Shown here: positions 49,476 through 59,325 of the stretch, piece by piece
Position numbering within the stretch: the first letter of the stretch is position 1
How the letters are laid out: the number at the start of each line of letters is the position of its first letter
Assembly (NCBI GenBank): GCA_018853935.1
Contig: JAAOMR010000113.1
Span: forward strand, 1-64,000
Source of the DNA: Acidithiobacillus ferrivorans
Lineage (GTDB): Bacteria > Pseudomonadota > Gammaproteobacteria > Acidithiobacillales > Acidithiobacillaceae
Direction: 5' to 3'
Length of the DNA stretch: 64,000 nucleotides
The notes under the pieces: model-generated
What the model was told of the DNA's origin: nothing
Database searches by the model: none
What the model saw: the letters and a program-made list of their open reading frames with translations, nothing else
Position numbers and translations under genes: made by a program

Positions 49476-50564
49476 CTAACCCTGGCGGCGGGCGAAATCC
49501 CGCATGAAGTCAACCAGCGCCAGCACCCCAGCCTCCGGCATGGCGTTGTAGATAGAAGCGCGCATACCACCCAGCAGGCGGTGCCCCTTGAGTTGGAGGA
49601 GTCCCTGCGCATCCGCCTCTTTCAGGAATATCGCGTCTAATACCGCATCGTGCAGGGTAAAGGGCACATTCATCTGCGAGCGATTACGGTGCTCTATGGC
49701 GTTGTTATAGAAGCCGCCAGAGTTATCAATCGCCGCATACAGCAACGCGGCCTTACGCGCATTGATCTCCGCCATAGCGTCCAATCCGCCCAACTGCTGC
49801 AACCATTTGAACACCAATGCAGCCACGTAAATGGCAAAGGTCGGGGGCGTATTGTGCATGGAGCCCTCTTTAGCGTGCACGGCGTAGTCCAGCATAGTTG
49901 CAGTACCGGTCGGCGCATGACCGATGAGGTCGTCGCGGACGATGACCAGGGTCAGACCGGCCGGCCCGATGTTCTTCTGGGCACCGGCATAAATAAGGCC
50001 AAAACGGCTGACATCCACCGGCTTTGAGAGGATATGGGAAGAAGCATCACTGACCAGCGGGATATCGCCCAGTTCCGGGACAAAATCGAACTCCAGACCA
50101 CCGATGGTTTCATTGCCGGCAATGTGCACATAGGCCGTATCGGCGCTAACCTGCCACTCCGATTGCAGAGGCACCACACGGGCCTGACGATCCGCATTGC
50201 TGGCCGCCACTTCCACGGTCGCAAAACGCCTGGCCTCTGCTATGGCTTTTGCAGACCAGATACCGGTCTGCACATAGCTCGCCCGCGCATGACCGCGCAG
50301 CAAGTTGATGGGAACCATGGCAAACTGCAGGGTCGCACCGCCCTGTAAAAACAGCACCTTATAATGAGCGGGAACCTGCAGGAGGTCACGGAGGTCCTGC
50401 TCGGCCTCGGCGATAATCTGCATGTAATCTGCACCGCGATGGCTCATTTCCATGACCGAAATACCGCGGCCATGCCAATCGAGCAACTCCGCCTGCACCT
50501 GCTCCAGCACCACATGGGGAAGCATCGCCGGACCCGCACCAAAATTATAAACGGGATATTTCAT
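49476..50564 (-). CDS. serC: Phosphoserine aminotransferase
   Basis: SerC makes 3-phosphoserine for serine and, with 4-phosphohydroxythreonine, for pyridoxine. The 362-residue PLP enzyme has YNFGAGPAMLPHVVLEQ at the start and the PLP Lys in YAGAQKNIGPAGLT. It is 6 bp from gyrA, so both are in one transcript. Confidence 0.96.
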   Translation of the reverse strand: MKYPVYNFGAGPAMLPHVVLEQVQAELLDWHGRGISVMEMSHRGADYMQIIAEAEQDLRDLLQVPAHYKVLFLQGGATLQFAMVPINLLRGHARASYVQTGIWSAKAIAEARRFATVEVAASNADRQARVVPLQSEWQVSADTAYVHIAGNETIGGLEFDFVPELGDIPLVSDASSHILSKPVDVSRFGLIYAGAQKNIGPAGLTLVIVRDDLIGHAPTGTATMLDYAVHAKEGSMHNTPPTFAIYVAALVFKWLQQLGGLDAMAEINARKAALLYAAIDNSGGFYNNAIEHRNRSQMNVPFTLHDAVLDAIFLKEADAQGLLQLKGHRLLGGMRASIYNAMPEAGVLALVDFMRDFARRQG

Positions 50565-50570
50565 GATGTG

Positions 50571-53108
50571 TTACTGGGGCAGATCAGTCTGCTCCCCCTC
50601 CTCTTCTTCCGTATCGGCAATCAACGCCAGTCCCGCCAGTTGCTCACCCTCGCCCAGGTTAATCAGGCGCACCCCCTGCGCATTCCGGCCGGTACGACGG
50701 ATGCTGTTGATGGCAATACGAATCAGGGTGCCGTGATCGGAGACCAGCATCAGTTCGTCCCGCTCCGTTACCGCCAGCGCGCCGACCACATCACCATTGC
50801 GCGCGTTGGTCTGGATGGCAATAACACCTTTTCCACCCCGGTTGGTACGGCGGTATTCATCCACTTCCGTCAATTTACCGTAACCATTGGCCGTAGTGGT
50901 GAGGATCACCTGACTGGAGTCCACCCACTGTGCCGAGATCACCCGATCATTCTCTTCCAGACTGATGCCGCGCACGCCCCGGGCATTACGCCCCATGGCC
51001 CGGGCTTTCGCCTCGGGGAAACGCACCGCCATACCATGCCGGGTAAAGAGCATGAACTCGCGCTGCCCGTCGGAAAGGCCAACGGCGACCAGACGATCGC
51101 CGGGGTCGAGGTTGATGGCATTGATACCCTGACTGCGCGGGCGGGAATACTCCATGACCGGCGTCTTTTTGACGACACCGTGGGAGGTCACCATGCAAAC
51201 AAACTGCCCCTCGGTAAAGTCTCGAACCGGCAACACGGCGGTGATACGCTCCGTGGGTGCCAGGGACAACATGTTGACGATGGGCTTGCCCTTGGCACCG
51301 CGACCCGCCTGCGGTAACTGATATACCTTCTGCCAGAAAACCTTACCGAGATTGCTGAAGAATAGACAATAGGCATGGGTCGAAGCGCAGAACATGCGTT
51401 CGACAAAGTCTTCTTCTTTGGTGGTGGTGGCCATCTTGCCTTTGCCGCCCCGTCTCTGGGCATTGAAGACCGTCACCGGCTGCGCCTTGATATAACCGGC
51501 GTGGGTGAAGGTCACCACCATTTCCTCTTCGGTAATCAGATCTTCCGTCGAAATATCACCGGTGTCCGCCACAATCTCACTGCGCCGGGCATCTCCGTAC
51601 TGATCGCGGATAGCCACCAACTCTTCGCGGATGACCTCCATCAGCCGGGTCTTTGAGCCGAGAATCTCCAGCAACTCACGGATGCGATCCAACAAGGCCA
51701 GGTATTCATCGCGGATTTTGTCCTGCTCCAGCCCGGTCAGACGGTGCAAACGCAGATCGAGAATAGCCTGGGCCTGGGTCTCGGACAGATGATAGCCATC
51801 GGCCTGCATACCCTCAGAAGGCTCAGCACGCTCGACCAACAGCGCCGCGACCATGCCCGGCTCCCAGGATTTCGCCAGCATCTGCGCCTTGGCTTCCGCC
51901 GGGTTGGCGGCTGCCCGAATCAGGCTGATGAGCGGATCCAGATTGACCAGCGCCACTGCCAGACCTTCGAGGATATGGGCACGGTCGCGTGCCTTCTTCA
52001 GTTCAAAGACGGTACGCCGGGTAACCACTTCGCGGCGATGCTGGATGAAGGCCTGCAGCAGATCGCGCAGACCAAGGGTTCGCGGTGCTCCGTCCAGCAG
52101 CGCCACCATGTTGATATTGAACACGCTCTGCATAACCGTGTGCTGGTAGAGATTATTTAGCACCACATCGGCATTGGCATCGCGTTTGAGTTCAATGGCG
52201 ATACGCATGCCCGATTTATCGGACTCGTCGCGCAGATCACTGATGCCTTCCAGACGCTTTTCCTTGACCATCTCGGCGATGCGCTCAATGAGTCTGGCCT
52301 TGTTTACCTGATAGGGCAGCTCGGAGACAATGATGCTCTGCCGATTGGTTTTCTTGTCCGTCTCGAACTCGCAGCGCGCACGCATGACCACCCGGCCCCG
52401 CCCGGTGCGGTAGGCTTCGATACTACCGGCGCGGCCATGAATAAAGCCTGCCGTCGGGAAATCCGGCGCCGGGACCAGGGTGAACAAATCTTCATCCGAA
52501 GTCTCGGGATCATCCACCAGCGCCAGACAGGCACTGATCACTTCCGTCAGATTGTGGGGTGGAATATTGGTGGCCATACCCACAGCGATGCCCGCCGAAC
52601 CATTGATCAGCAGGTTGGGAATACGTGCCGGCATGACCAGCGGCTCCCACTCCTTTTCATCGTAGTTGGGACCAAAATCGACGGTTTCCTTCTCCAGATC
52701 CGCCAGCATTTCGTGAGCGATGCGGGACATGCGCACTTCGGTGTAACGCATGGCGGCGGGGCTGTCGCCATCCACCGAACCAAAGTTACCCTGCCCGTCG
52801 ATGAGCGGGTAGCGCATGGAAAAGTCCTGCGCCATCCGCACCATCGTGTCATAAACCGCGGTATCGCCATGGGGATGGTATTTACCGATGACATCACCGA
52901 CGACACGCGCCGACTTCTTATAGGGCTTATTCCAGTCGTTGTTCATTTCGTGCATGGCGAAGAGCACACGACGATGCACTGGCTTGAGGCCATCGCGGGC
53001 GTCGGGAAGGGCGCGGCCGACGATCACGCTCATGGCGTAATCGAGGTAGGACTGGCGCATCTCCTTTTCGAGACTGACAGGAATAGTTTCTTTAGCGAAT
53101 GCGATCAT
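50571..53108 (-). CDS. gyrA: DNA gyrase subunit A
   Basis: GyrA cuts and rejoins DNA for negative supercoiling. The 845-residue protein has the catalytic Tyr in [12 protein letters not shown], the breakage domain and a C-terminal beta-pinwheel with the GyrA box QRRGGKG. In the quinolone region the residue matching E. coli Ser83 is Thr ([10 protein letters not shown]), the wild type in several genera. It is second in the run mtnA-gyrA-serC. Confidence 0.97.
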   Translation of the reverse strand: MIAFAKETIPVSLEKEMRQSYLDYAMSVIVGRALPDARDGLKPVHRRVLFAMHEMNNDWNKPYKKSARVVGDVIGKYHPHGDTAVYDTMVRMAQDFSMRYPLIDGQGNFGSVDGDSPAAMRYTEVRMSRIAHEMLADLEKETVDFGPNYDEKEWEPLVMPARIPNLLINGSAGIAVGMATNIPPHNLTEVISACLALVDDPETSDEDLFTLVPAPDFPTAGFIHGRAGSIEAYRTGRGRVVMRARCEFETDKKTNRQSIIVSELPYQVNKARLIERIAEMVKEKRLEGISDLRDESDKSGMRIAIELKRDANADVVLNNLYQHTVMQSVFNINMVALLDGAPRTLGLRDLLQAFIQHRREVVTRRTVFELKKARDRAHILEGLAVALVNLDPLISLIRAAANPAEAKAQMLAKSWEPGMVAALLVERAEPSEGMQADGYHLSETQAQAILDLRLHRLTGLEQDKIRDEYLALLDRIRELLEILGSKTRLMEVIREELVAIRDQYGDARRSEIVADTGDISTEDLITEEEMVVTFTHAGYIKAQPVTVFNAQRRGGKGKMATTTKEEDFVERMFCASTHAYCLFFSNLGKVFWQKVYQLPQAGRGAKGKPIVNMLSLAPTERITAVLPVRDFTEGQFVCMVTSHGVVKKTPVMEYSRPRSQGINAINLDPGDRLVAVGLSDGQREFMLFTRHGMAVRFPEAKARAMGRNARGVRGISLEENDRVISAQWVDSSQVILTTTANGYGKLTEVDEYRRTNRGGKGVIAIQTNARNGDVVGALAVTERDELMLVSDHGTLIRIAINSIRRTGRNAQGVRLINLGEGEQLAGLALIADTEEEEGEQTDLPQ

Positions 53109-53164
53109 GTGGAGACTGAGTACCCCTGATTATTTCTTCAACGCGGCATTATGCCACAGCAGGG

Positions 53165-54217
53165 CTAAGCCTGCATGTGGCCAGCGGCCAGCGCCTGGAG
53201 CGCCGCCTGAAACCCGGGGCGCGCCACGCCACGCTCGGTGATGATCGCGGTAATCAGGCTGGCGGGGGTGACATCAAAAGCCGGATTGCGCACTTCGACA
53301 CCTTCTGGCGCCAGCGCATGGCCCGCACACTGCTGCACCTCGGCGGCAGGACGTTCTTCGATGGCAATGCCGCCGCCATCGGGCATGGCGAAATCCACCG
53401 TACTCAAAGGCGCCGCGACATAAAAAGGAATCTGATGATATTGCGCCAGTACAGCGAGGCTGTAGGTGCCAATTTTGTTCGCCGCGTCGCCATTGGCGGC
53501 AATGCGGTCGGCCCCGACGATCACCGCATGGATCAGGCCCTGTTGCATCAGATAGGCCGCCGCGCTGTCCACATTCAGATGAAAGGGAATGCCGTCCTGC
53601 TGCAACTCCCAGGCAGTGAGCCGCGCGCCCTGCAGCCATGGCCTGGTTTCATCCACATAAACATGGAGTTGCTTACCAGCAGAAACTCCGGCGCGAATCA
53701 CACCCAGTGCCGTGCCGTATCCGCCGGTAGCGAGACTGCCCGTATTGCAGTGGGTGAGGATACCCCCCTCCGCCGGCAAGAGCTCCGCGCCGTAACGACC
53801 CATACGCTGGTTATCGGCAATGTCGTCGCGGAGCAAGTCGTGGGCGGCCTGTAAGAGCGCGGCACCAGCCTGTTCTGCAGTAGATGCCGATCGCGCCAGG
53901 GCCAGCTGCCGGTCCGTCGCCCAGGCGAGATTCACCGCCGTCGGTCGCGCCGCCTTGATCTCGTCGGCGGCACTCAGCAGGCATGCCTGCCAGTTCGCAT
54001 GCGTGCTCGCCTCACTGACGGCCAGCGCCATGGCATAAGCGGCGGTGATACCGATCGCCGGGGCACCACGCACTACCATCTGCCGAATCGCTACCGCCAC
54101 CGCGCGATAATCACTGAGCTTTAACCAGGTTTCCTGCTGTGGCAACAATCTTTGATCGAGAAGGCAGAGCTGGCCCTCCTCCCAACGGATGGCACGAATT
54201 TGGTCGGCACTGGGCAC
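53165..54217 (-). CDS. mtnA: Methylthioribose-1-phosphate isomerase
   Basis: MtnA isomerises methylthioribose-1-phosphate in methionine salvage. The 350-residue protein has RGAPAIGITAAYAMALA, the active-site Cys in GGILTHCNTGSLATGGYG, and VGADRIAANGDAANKIGTY with its Asp. I chose the GTG at 54217 (VPSADQIRAIRW), with GAGGAGG just upstream. The frame stays open to 54367 but that part is unlike the family. It starts the long minus-strand supraoperon. Confidence 0.93.
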   Translation of the reverse strand: MPSADQIRAIRWEEGQLCLLDQRLLPQQETWLKLSDYRAVAVAIRQMVVRGAPAIGITAAYAMALAVSEASTHANWQACLLSAADEIKAARPTAVNLAWATDRQLALARSASTAEQAGAALLQAAHDLLRDDIADNQRMGRYGAELLPAEGGILTHCNTGSLATGGYGTALGVIRAGVSAGKQLHVYVDETRPWLQGARLTAWELQQDGIPFHLNVDSAAAYLMQQGLIHAVIVGADRIAANGDAANKIGTYSLAVLAQYHQIPFYVAAPLSTVDFAMPDGGGIAIEERPAAEVQQCAGHALAPEGVEVRNPAFDVTPASLITAIITERGVARPGFQAALQALAAGHMQA

Positions 54218-54378
54218 ATATCCTCCTCGGTAAAATACCAGATCAATCGGAAGCGGAACACCGCCGTATGGCGTGCTCAATATACGAGCAGTTGAAAAGT
54301 CTGTAAAATGCGCCGGAATGTCCATACCCCATACCCCATGCTTCTGGGGCACTCCCGCTTTTACCATCAGGTCAACTT

Positions 54379-55602
54379 ATGCCTTCTGCCAGCCCATACC
54401 CCATTCTTCGCTTGCGTCCCAAGGAAGATCGCCGCCTGCGCGCCGGTCACCTCTGGATTTACAGCAACGAAATCGACGTCCAGAAAACCCCTCTCAGCGC
54501 CATCACCCCCGGCAGCGTTTGCCGGATGGAAGACGCACAGGGTAAGGCCCTCGGCCTCGCCCATGTCAATCCCCATACCCTGCTCTGCGCGCGCTTATTG
54601 AGCCGCGATCCCCATGTCAGCATTGATGAAGACTTTTATCGCACCCGGTTACAGCAGGCGTTGCTGATGCGCGAGCGTCTGTTCAGTGCACCCTTTTACC
54701 GCCTGGTGCATGGCGAAGGCGATGGTTTTCCCGGTCTGATTATCGACCGTTATGAGGATTATCTGGTGCTGCAAGCGGGTAGCCTCGGCATGGATCGCGA
54801 TCTGCCCATGATCACGGCGGCTTTACAAAGCCTGCTGCGCCCAGCGGGCATTTTGCTGAAGGCTAGCGGCGCAGCGCGGCGACTGGAAGGATTGGCAGAT
54901 CGCGTCGAGGTTCTCTTTGGGCATATTCCGGAGCGACTGGAGGTCTGGGAAAACGACTGTCTGTTTCAGGTTGACCCGCGCGGGGGGCAGAAAACCGGCT
55001 GGTTTTATGACCACCGTGCTAATCGTCGCCGCCTGCGGGATTTCGCCCAGGGGCGCCGGGTACTGGACTGTTTCGCCTATGTCGGTGGCTTTGCCATCCC
55101 TTTGGCCAAGGCCGGGGCAAGCGCCGTCACCGCCGTGGACAGTTCGGCACCGGCCTTGGTGATTCTGGAGGAAAACGCCCAACGCAACGAGGTGGCAAAC
55201 TTGCGCAGCATCCACGGCGATGCCATGGAAACGCTGCACAATCTGCGCGACCGCGGCGAGCAATTCGACCTCATCGTCCTTGACCCCCCGGCACTGATCA
55301 AATCAAAGAAGGACTTCAAGGAAGGCAGTATCGCCTATCGCCGTTTCAACGATATGGCGATGCGCCTGCTGGGCCCCGGTGGCATCCTGTTCTCGGCGTC
55401 CTGCTCCCATCACCTGAACCGGGAAACGCTGCTCAGCCAGATCGCTTTTGCCGCCCAGCGTGGCGACTATCAGATCATTGGCGAAGGCAGTCAGGATATG
55501 GATCATCCCGTCCACCCGGCGGTGCCTGAAAGCAACTACCTCAAGGGCTTCTTCATCCACCGTCGGGAAGAGTTGCCCGAAGAAGCAGAAGAGACCGCCT
55601 GA
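54379..55602 (+). CDS. rlmI: RlmI-like class I rRNA methyltransferase (PUA + SAM)
   Basis: RlmI makes m5C in 23S rRNA. The 407-residue protein has an N-terminal PUA domain (about residues 1-80, PILRLRPKEDRRLRAGHLW) with an EEHUB-like hinge. The Rossmann methyltransferase follows, with KTGWFYDHRANRR, VLDCFAYVGGFAIPLAKAGA and LDPPALIKSKKD. CSHH follows near the end. It is divergent from mtnA, and tRNA-Thr follows. Assignment to RlmI rather than a close paralogue is likely but not proven. Confidence 0.9.
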   Translation: MPSASPYPILRLRPKEDRRLRAGHLWIYSNEIDVQKTPLSAITPGSVCRMEDAQGKALGLAHVNPHTLLCARLLSRDPHVSIDEDFYRTRLQQALLMRERLFSAPFYRLVHGEGDGFPGLIIDRYEDYLVLQAGSLGMDRDLPMITAALQSLLRPAGILLKASGAARRLEGLADRVEVLFGHIPERLEVWENDCLFQVDPRGGQKTGWFYDHRANRRRLRDFAQGRRVLDCFAYVGGFAIPLAKAGASAVTAVDSSAPALVILEENAQRNEVANLRSIHGDAMETLHNLRDRGEQFDLIVLDPPALIKSKKDFKEGSIAYRRFNDMAMRLLGPGGILFSASCSHHLNRETLLSQIAFAAQRGDYQIIGEGSQDMDHPVHPAVPESNYLKGFFIHRREELPEEAEETA

Positions 55603-55660
55603 TCACCAAGCGCGGTTGATTCTTGTCGCCATGCCCAGTGGCAGGTACAATCGCGCTCAC

Positions 55661-55736
55661 GCCGGCGTAGCTCAGTTGGTAGAGCAACCGATTCGTAATC
55701 GGTAGGTCAGAGGTTCGACTCCCCTCGCCGGCACCA
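55661..55736 (+). tRNA. tRNA-Thr (CGT)
   Basis: The 76-nt gene with encoded CCA has acceptor GCCGGCG pairing CGCCGGC, anticodon loop TTCGTAA (anticodon CGT) and T-loop GGTTCGACTC. An integrase gene follows 111 bp downstream on the same strand, so its 3' end is probably the attachment site of the element to the right. Confidence 0.97.
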
Positions 55737-55746
55737 TTAAAAACAA

Positions 55747-55778
55747 GGGTTTAGGCTTCTGCCTAAGCCCTTTTTTTT
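55747..55778 (+). terminator. Intrinsic terminator of tRNA-Thr
   Basis: GGGTTTAGGC (55747-55756) pairs with GCCTAAGCCC (55761-55770) with one G-T pair. The loop is TTCT and eight T follow (55771-55778). Confidence 0.85.
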
Positions 55779-55847
55779 GCCATATTGAATTTACGCTCAA
55801 TAAATGCTCAAATTGATTGCAGGACGGTTGAGCGGAGAACGGCGATC

Positions 55848-56850
55848 ATGGCATCGGTTGGCCCCAGATTTGACAAGGAAGACAACCTGATTGGCTGGCA
55901 GGCGCGGATAATCCGGAAAGGATACCCAACACGCTCAAAAACTTTTCGCGGGAAGAAAGAGGCGGAAGCCTGGGCGCGGTCAGTTGAAAGCGAAATGGAC
56001 AAGGGCACATGGCGCGATACTTCGTCCGCCGAACGCACCACGCTCAAAGAGGCGCTCAATCGGTATGCCACTGAAGTGCTCCCGGACAAAAAGGATGGCG
56101 GGAAGCGTGAAATGGGGTATGTGCGACAATGGCAGGACCGTCCAATCGCATGCAGGCCGATGGCTGCAATTGATGGGCAGGATGTGGCGAGGTCGATCAA
56201 AGAAATGGAGAGCGAAGTGAAATCGCCCAACACCATCCGCCTACATCTGGCCCTTCTTTCACATTTATATAAGGTGGCACGGTCAGAATGGCGCATGTCG
56301 TCACTGACAAACCCTGTCGAAACCGTGCGCAAACCCAAGCTGCCGAAAGGTCGCGCCAGGCGCTTACAGGGCGACGAAGAGTCGGAATTGATGTATGCGG
56401 CGAAGGAATATGGTGCGCCCATGCCTTCTATCATCCTTTTTGCCATCGAAACCGCCATGCGCCGCGCTGAAATTGTGGGGATGCTGTGGGAGCATGTGGA
56501 TTTGCGAGGGCGTGTTGTGCTGGTTCCCGACACAAAAAACGGCGATACGCGACGGGTGCCGTTATCTTCTGCCGCTGCTGCTGTTCTTGATGAGTTACCC
56601 AGGCGACTGGATGGTCAGGTGTGGGGTGTGCGGCCGGATAGTGTAACGCAGGCTTTCGAGCGCATATGTGTGCGTGCTGGCATCGAAGGCCTCACCTTCC
56701 ACGACCTCCGCCATGAAGCCACAAGCCGGATGTTTGAAAAAAACCTGAATCCCATGCAGGTGGCGGCCATCACAGGCCACAAGACACTTTCAGATGTTGA
56801 AACGCTATACTCATTTGAAGGCTGAGGATCTGGCGAAGATGTTAGGATGA
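55848..56850 (+). pseudogene. int: Tyrosine integrase of the tRNA-Thr element, one-base frameshift near its end
   Basis: The chain from the ATG at 55848 (MASVGPRFDKED, GGAG upstream) has Arg205 (TAMRRAEI), His285-x-x-Arg288 (FHDLRH) and His311 (TGHKTL). It then goes out of frame and stops at 56825. If one T is taken from TTT at 56788-56790, the reading becomes HKTLQMLKRYTHL then KAEDLAKMLG, the standard integrase end with the catalytic Tyr. That frame ends at 56850 and overlaps the next gene as ATGA. So the active form has lost its nucleophile's context, by mutation or sequencing error. Upstream the tRNA-Thr 3' end is the probable att site. Confidence 0.85.
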
Positions 56851-57071
56851 AGATTGTTGGACCCATCCAGCATATCGAGACCATCGCTGACGGCTCCGGC
56901 ATCCGGGAGTTGGTCGGACTCAGAGCACGGCATGGTGACGGAAACTGGAAAAAGAAGAAAGGCGTTGCCATGATAGGACTGAGCGATGGCACGCAAGCGC
57001 TGGCGGAAGTGCATTGGTATGAAGCCCATGGTATCGGCAAGGTCAAAATGAAGGTGAAAAGATGGCTATGA
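56847..57071 (+). CDS. Small hypothetical protein of the tRNA-Thr element
   Basis: I do not recognise the 74-residue product. It is basic and rich in Gly, with a KKKK run in the middle (GNWKKKKGVAMI). A short motif VHWYEAHGIGKVKMKVKRW ends it. It starts as ATGA with the restored stop of the integrase, which points to an original integrase-coupled operon. It overlaps the next gene by 10 bp. No signal or membrane segment is seen. Confidence 0.6.
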   Translation: MKIVGPIQHIETIADGSGIRELVGLRARHGDGNWKKKKGVAMIGLSDGTQALAEVHWYEAHGIGKVKMKVKRWL

Positions 57072-57301
57072 AATTCGTGGTCTGCGTCAACAAGGAAGGG
57101 CTTGGCGATCTATCCGGTGAAGATGTGACCGTTGGGCACGTCTATGAAGCCGTCGGCGATGCTGACCAGCACGGCATGATCAGAATCATTGACCAGAGCG
57201 GCGACGACTACCTGTATCCGGTGGACTGCTTTGAGGCGGTTACGCTGTCGGATAGCGCTGAGCACCGGCTACACGACGCCCTGGCAAGAATGAGCGCATA
57301 G
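57062..57301 (+). CDS. Small hypothetical protein, beta-rich
   Basis: The 79-residue acidic product is not recognised. Alternating hydrophobic strands (KFVVCVNKEG, VTVGHVYEAVG, IRIIDQSGDDYLYPVDCFEAV) suggest an SH3-like small barrel. Its start overlaps the previous gene and the IHF-like gene follows 4 bp later. The tight packing supports that it is real. Confidence 0.6.
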   Translation: MAMKFVVCVNKEGLGDLSGEDVTVGHVYEAVGDADQHGMIRIIDQSGDDYLYPVDCFEAVTLSDSAEHRLHDALARMSA

Positions 57302-57305
57302 CAAC

Positions 57306-57635
57306 ATGACCATCACAAAACAGGATTTAACCCATCTCCTTGCGGAAACCGTAGGCCTGACCGCCAAAGAATGCGCGGCGCTGGTAGATACGTTCTTTGA
57401 CACGATCCACGCGACCCTAGCCGCTGGCGAGGACGTGAAGCTGTCCGGTTTCGGGAACTTCACCCTGCACGAGAAACGGGCACGGCCTGGGCGGAATCCA
57501 AAGACCAAGGAACCAGTCGAAATCAGTGCACGGCGGGTGGCGACGTTCAAGGCTGGGCCAACGATAAAAGCTAGGTGTAACGAGGTGAAGGTCTTGCCCG
57601 CTTTTGGTAAGGCTCGGGCATTGGCGGGGTATTGA
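57306..57635 (+). CDS. IHF-alpha/HU-like DNA-bending protein of the element
   Basis: The 109-residue protein has the IHF-alpha layout: MTITKQDLTHLLAETVGLT, then VDTFFDTIHATLAAGEDVKL, GFGNFTLHEKRARPGRNPKT with the DNA arm Pro, and KAGPTIKARCNE. A tail of about 15 residues follows the normal end. It differs from the chromosomal ihfB (41153) and hupB (32241), so the element brings its own nucleoid protein. Such proteins help integrases and type IV transfer origins. Confidence 0.85.
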   Translation: MTITKQDLTHLLAETVGLTAKECAALVDTFFDTIHATLAAGEDVKLSGFGNFTLHEKRARPGRNPKTKEPVEISARRVATFKAGPTIKARCNEVKVLPAFGKARALAGY

Positions 57636-57642
57636 CGCAGAA

Positions 57643-57972
57643 ATGTTTAAACCAACGACGACTATGCAGGACGCCATAGAGGCCCTGCTTACTACTGAGC
57701 CAATAACGGCACGGGAGATGGCGGACAAGTCCGGTGCGGCAATCGCCGTGGTGCGTCAGATCATGACAACGCTGGAGCACAATGGCAAAGCAATGGGTGT
57801 CGGTGAGCGGCCAGTACGTTATTGCGCTCCTGCAAAGCCCGCTAAGGTTCTGGTCCGCGCCGACTATCAGGCACAGTCATCCACGCGCTATTTTCGGCCT
57901 GGGAGCTACACTCCGCCCAGCGACGAGACCTTCACGCTTCCGGGGATGGATGATACCGTGGAGGACCAATGA
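57643..57972 (+). CDS. Small winged-helix-like regulator of the element
   Basis: The 109-residue protein has an HTH-like first half (DAIEALLTTEPITAREMADK, then AIAVVRQIMTTLEHNGKAM) like a winged-helix repressor. The second half is Pro/Thr-rich and disordered (SYTPPSDETFTLPGMDD). It starts 7 bp after the IHF-like gene and is probably the last gene of the integrase-led operon. Target unknown. Confidence 0.6.
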   Translation: MFKPTTTMQDAIEALLTTEPITAREMADKSGAAIAVVRQIMTTLEHNGKAMGVGERPVRYCAPAKPAKVLVRADYQAQSSTRYFRPGSYTPPSDETFTLPGMDDTVEDQ

Positions 57973-58116
57973 AAATTGTGATCGTATACCGGGCACAATA
58001 GGCACACAGCAGGGAAAACCTGGCCTTACGCAGATATTCGATGTCATGCTGAACACCGGTGGCCTGCAAGACAGATGCGCGCTTTATACGTTGAGAACCA
58101 AGGCGCATACAGATCA

Positions 58117-59259
58117 CTATTCCGTGACGATCCGGCCCTTTCCATTGAGTTTAACCTGGTACATATGGTTGTCGGCCAGCTTGACCAGGTCGCTCCAGCT
58201 TTTGCCACTTTCGGCTTGTAATTCGGCAATGCCCCCGCTCATCCCTACGGGTTGCCCGTCCGGCTTCTGCACGGTGTGTCCAGCAAGGATGATCTGCAGG
58301 CGCGCCTGGGCCTGTCTGGAATTCGCATAGGGCATCACCACCACGAACTCTTCACCGCCCCACCGTATCACGGCATCCCCCATCCGTACCCCGGATTGCA
58401 GCAGTTGTGCAATTTCCTGAAGTACCCGATCTCCTGTCTCGTGTCCCCAGTTGTCATTGACGCCCTTGAAGTTATCCACGTCCAGCATGGCGATAGAGAG
58501 CGAGTGGGGATGACGCTCGGCCTGAGCAAACAGCAGGGCTAACAGATCTTCGCCAGCGCGCCGGTTAAACAATCCGGTCAGGGGGTCCGTAGAAGATTGC
58601 ACGAAGAGTCTTTTCATGCTTTGAAGCTGGCTCATGGAGGCCAGTGCAGCAACGCCGGCTACCAGCGCCAGATCAATGAGTTCCGGTAGGATTCGAGAAT
58701 TCTCCCGCAACCATAAGGGAAGTGCAAAAACCGTAAGCAGGGAAAGGGTGAAGGTCAGGGTTTCCAGCAGGGCCATAGGAAATACCCCTATACTTGCCAT
58801 GAGTATAAAGAGTAGGTACGTATACCCGTCGAAATATTCTGCCGCGCCATTAAGCTGGGTATGGGCAAGTAAGACGTGTGCGAAGAGAAAGAAGAGTGCG
58901 GGAATCAGAAAGAGCATGACCATAGCTAACCGGGCGTGTCGCTGTGTCGGACGGCACCTGCAAAAAAAGGCCAATACGGCAAATGCCACGGCCACGATGA
59001 TCCGTCCGCTATCGAGGAGGATGAAAAGATGATGGGGGAGCAGCAGATCATCTACAGCGAGTCGGAATGGGGCGAGAATGGCCAGTAGGGCGGCAATGAT
59101 ACGGACACGGGAGAGGATGAAACGCGCCCGTTCGCGCTGGAAAAGGCGGGGATGGTGGCGACTGGAAAAAAGATCTCGCCATTCTCCAGGGGCCAGGAGG
59201 AGAAACGATTGTATGGAACGGGGCACGGCTACCGCTATGGAGTTATCGGGCATGCGCAT
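58117..59259 (-). CDS. Membrane-bound diguanylate cyclase (GGDEF)
   Basis: The 380-residue protein has about five or six membrane helices in the first 205 residues (for example IIAALLAILAPFRLAV, VMLFLIPALFFLFAHVLLA). A GGDEF domain follows, starting STDPLTGLFNRR. The catalytic motif is GGEEF at 301-305. An inhibition site RxxD (RMGD) sits five residues upstream at 292-295, so c-di-GMP feedback is likely. No known periplasmic sensor domain is seen. The start (59259 or 59253) has no strong ribosome site. It diverges from an EAL-domain remnant at 59326. Confidence 0.92.
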   Translation of the reverse strand: MRMPDNSIAVAVPRSIQSFLLLAPGEWRDLFSSRHHPRLFQRERARFILSRVRIIAALLAILAPFRLAVDDLLLPHHLFILLDSGRIIVAVAFAVLAFFCRCRPTQRHARLAMVMLFLIPALFFLFAHVLLAHTQLNGAAEYFDGYTYLLFILMASIGVFPMALLETLTFTLSLLTVFALPLWLRENSRILPELIDLALVAGVAALASMSQLQSMKRLFVQSSTDPLTGLFNRRAGEDLLALLFAQAERHPHSLSIAMLDVDNFKGVNDNWGHETGDRVLQEIAQLLQSGVRMGDAVIRWGGEEFVVVMPYANSRQAQARLQIILAGHTVQKPDGQPVGMSGGIAELQAESGKSWSDLVKLADNHMYQVKLNGKGRIVTE

Positions 59260-59325
59260 GGCCGGTGAGTTGCAGGAATCTCATTATACAGCACTTTCCG
59301 GAAGATTGGATTCGATCGGATCCAG

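Noticed and set aside
50571-53108. Quinolone resistance mutation in gyrA (Thr at the Ser83 position)
   Set aside because: Thr is the normal residue there in several wild-type bacteria, so it is no sign of resistance.
57782-58330. A 182-codon plus-strand frame
   Set aside because: It overlaps the winged-helix-like gene in another frame and runs into the GGDEF gene on the other strand.
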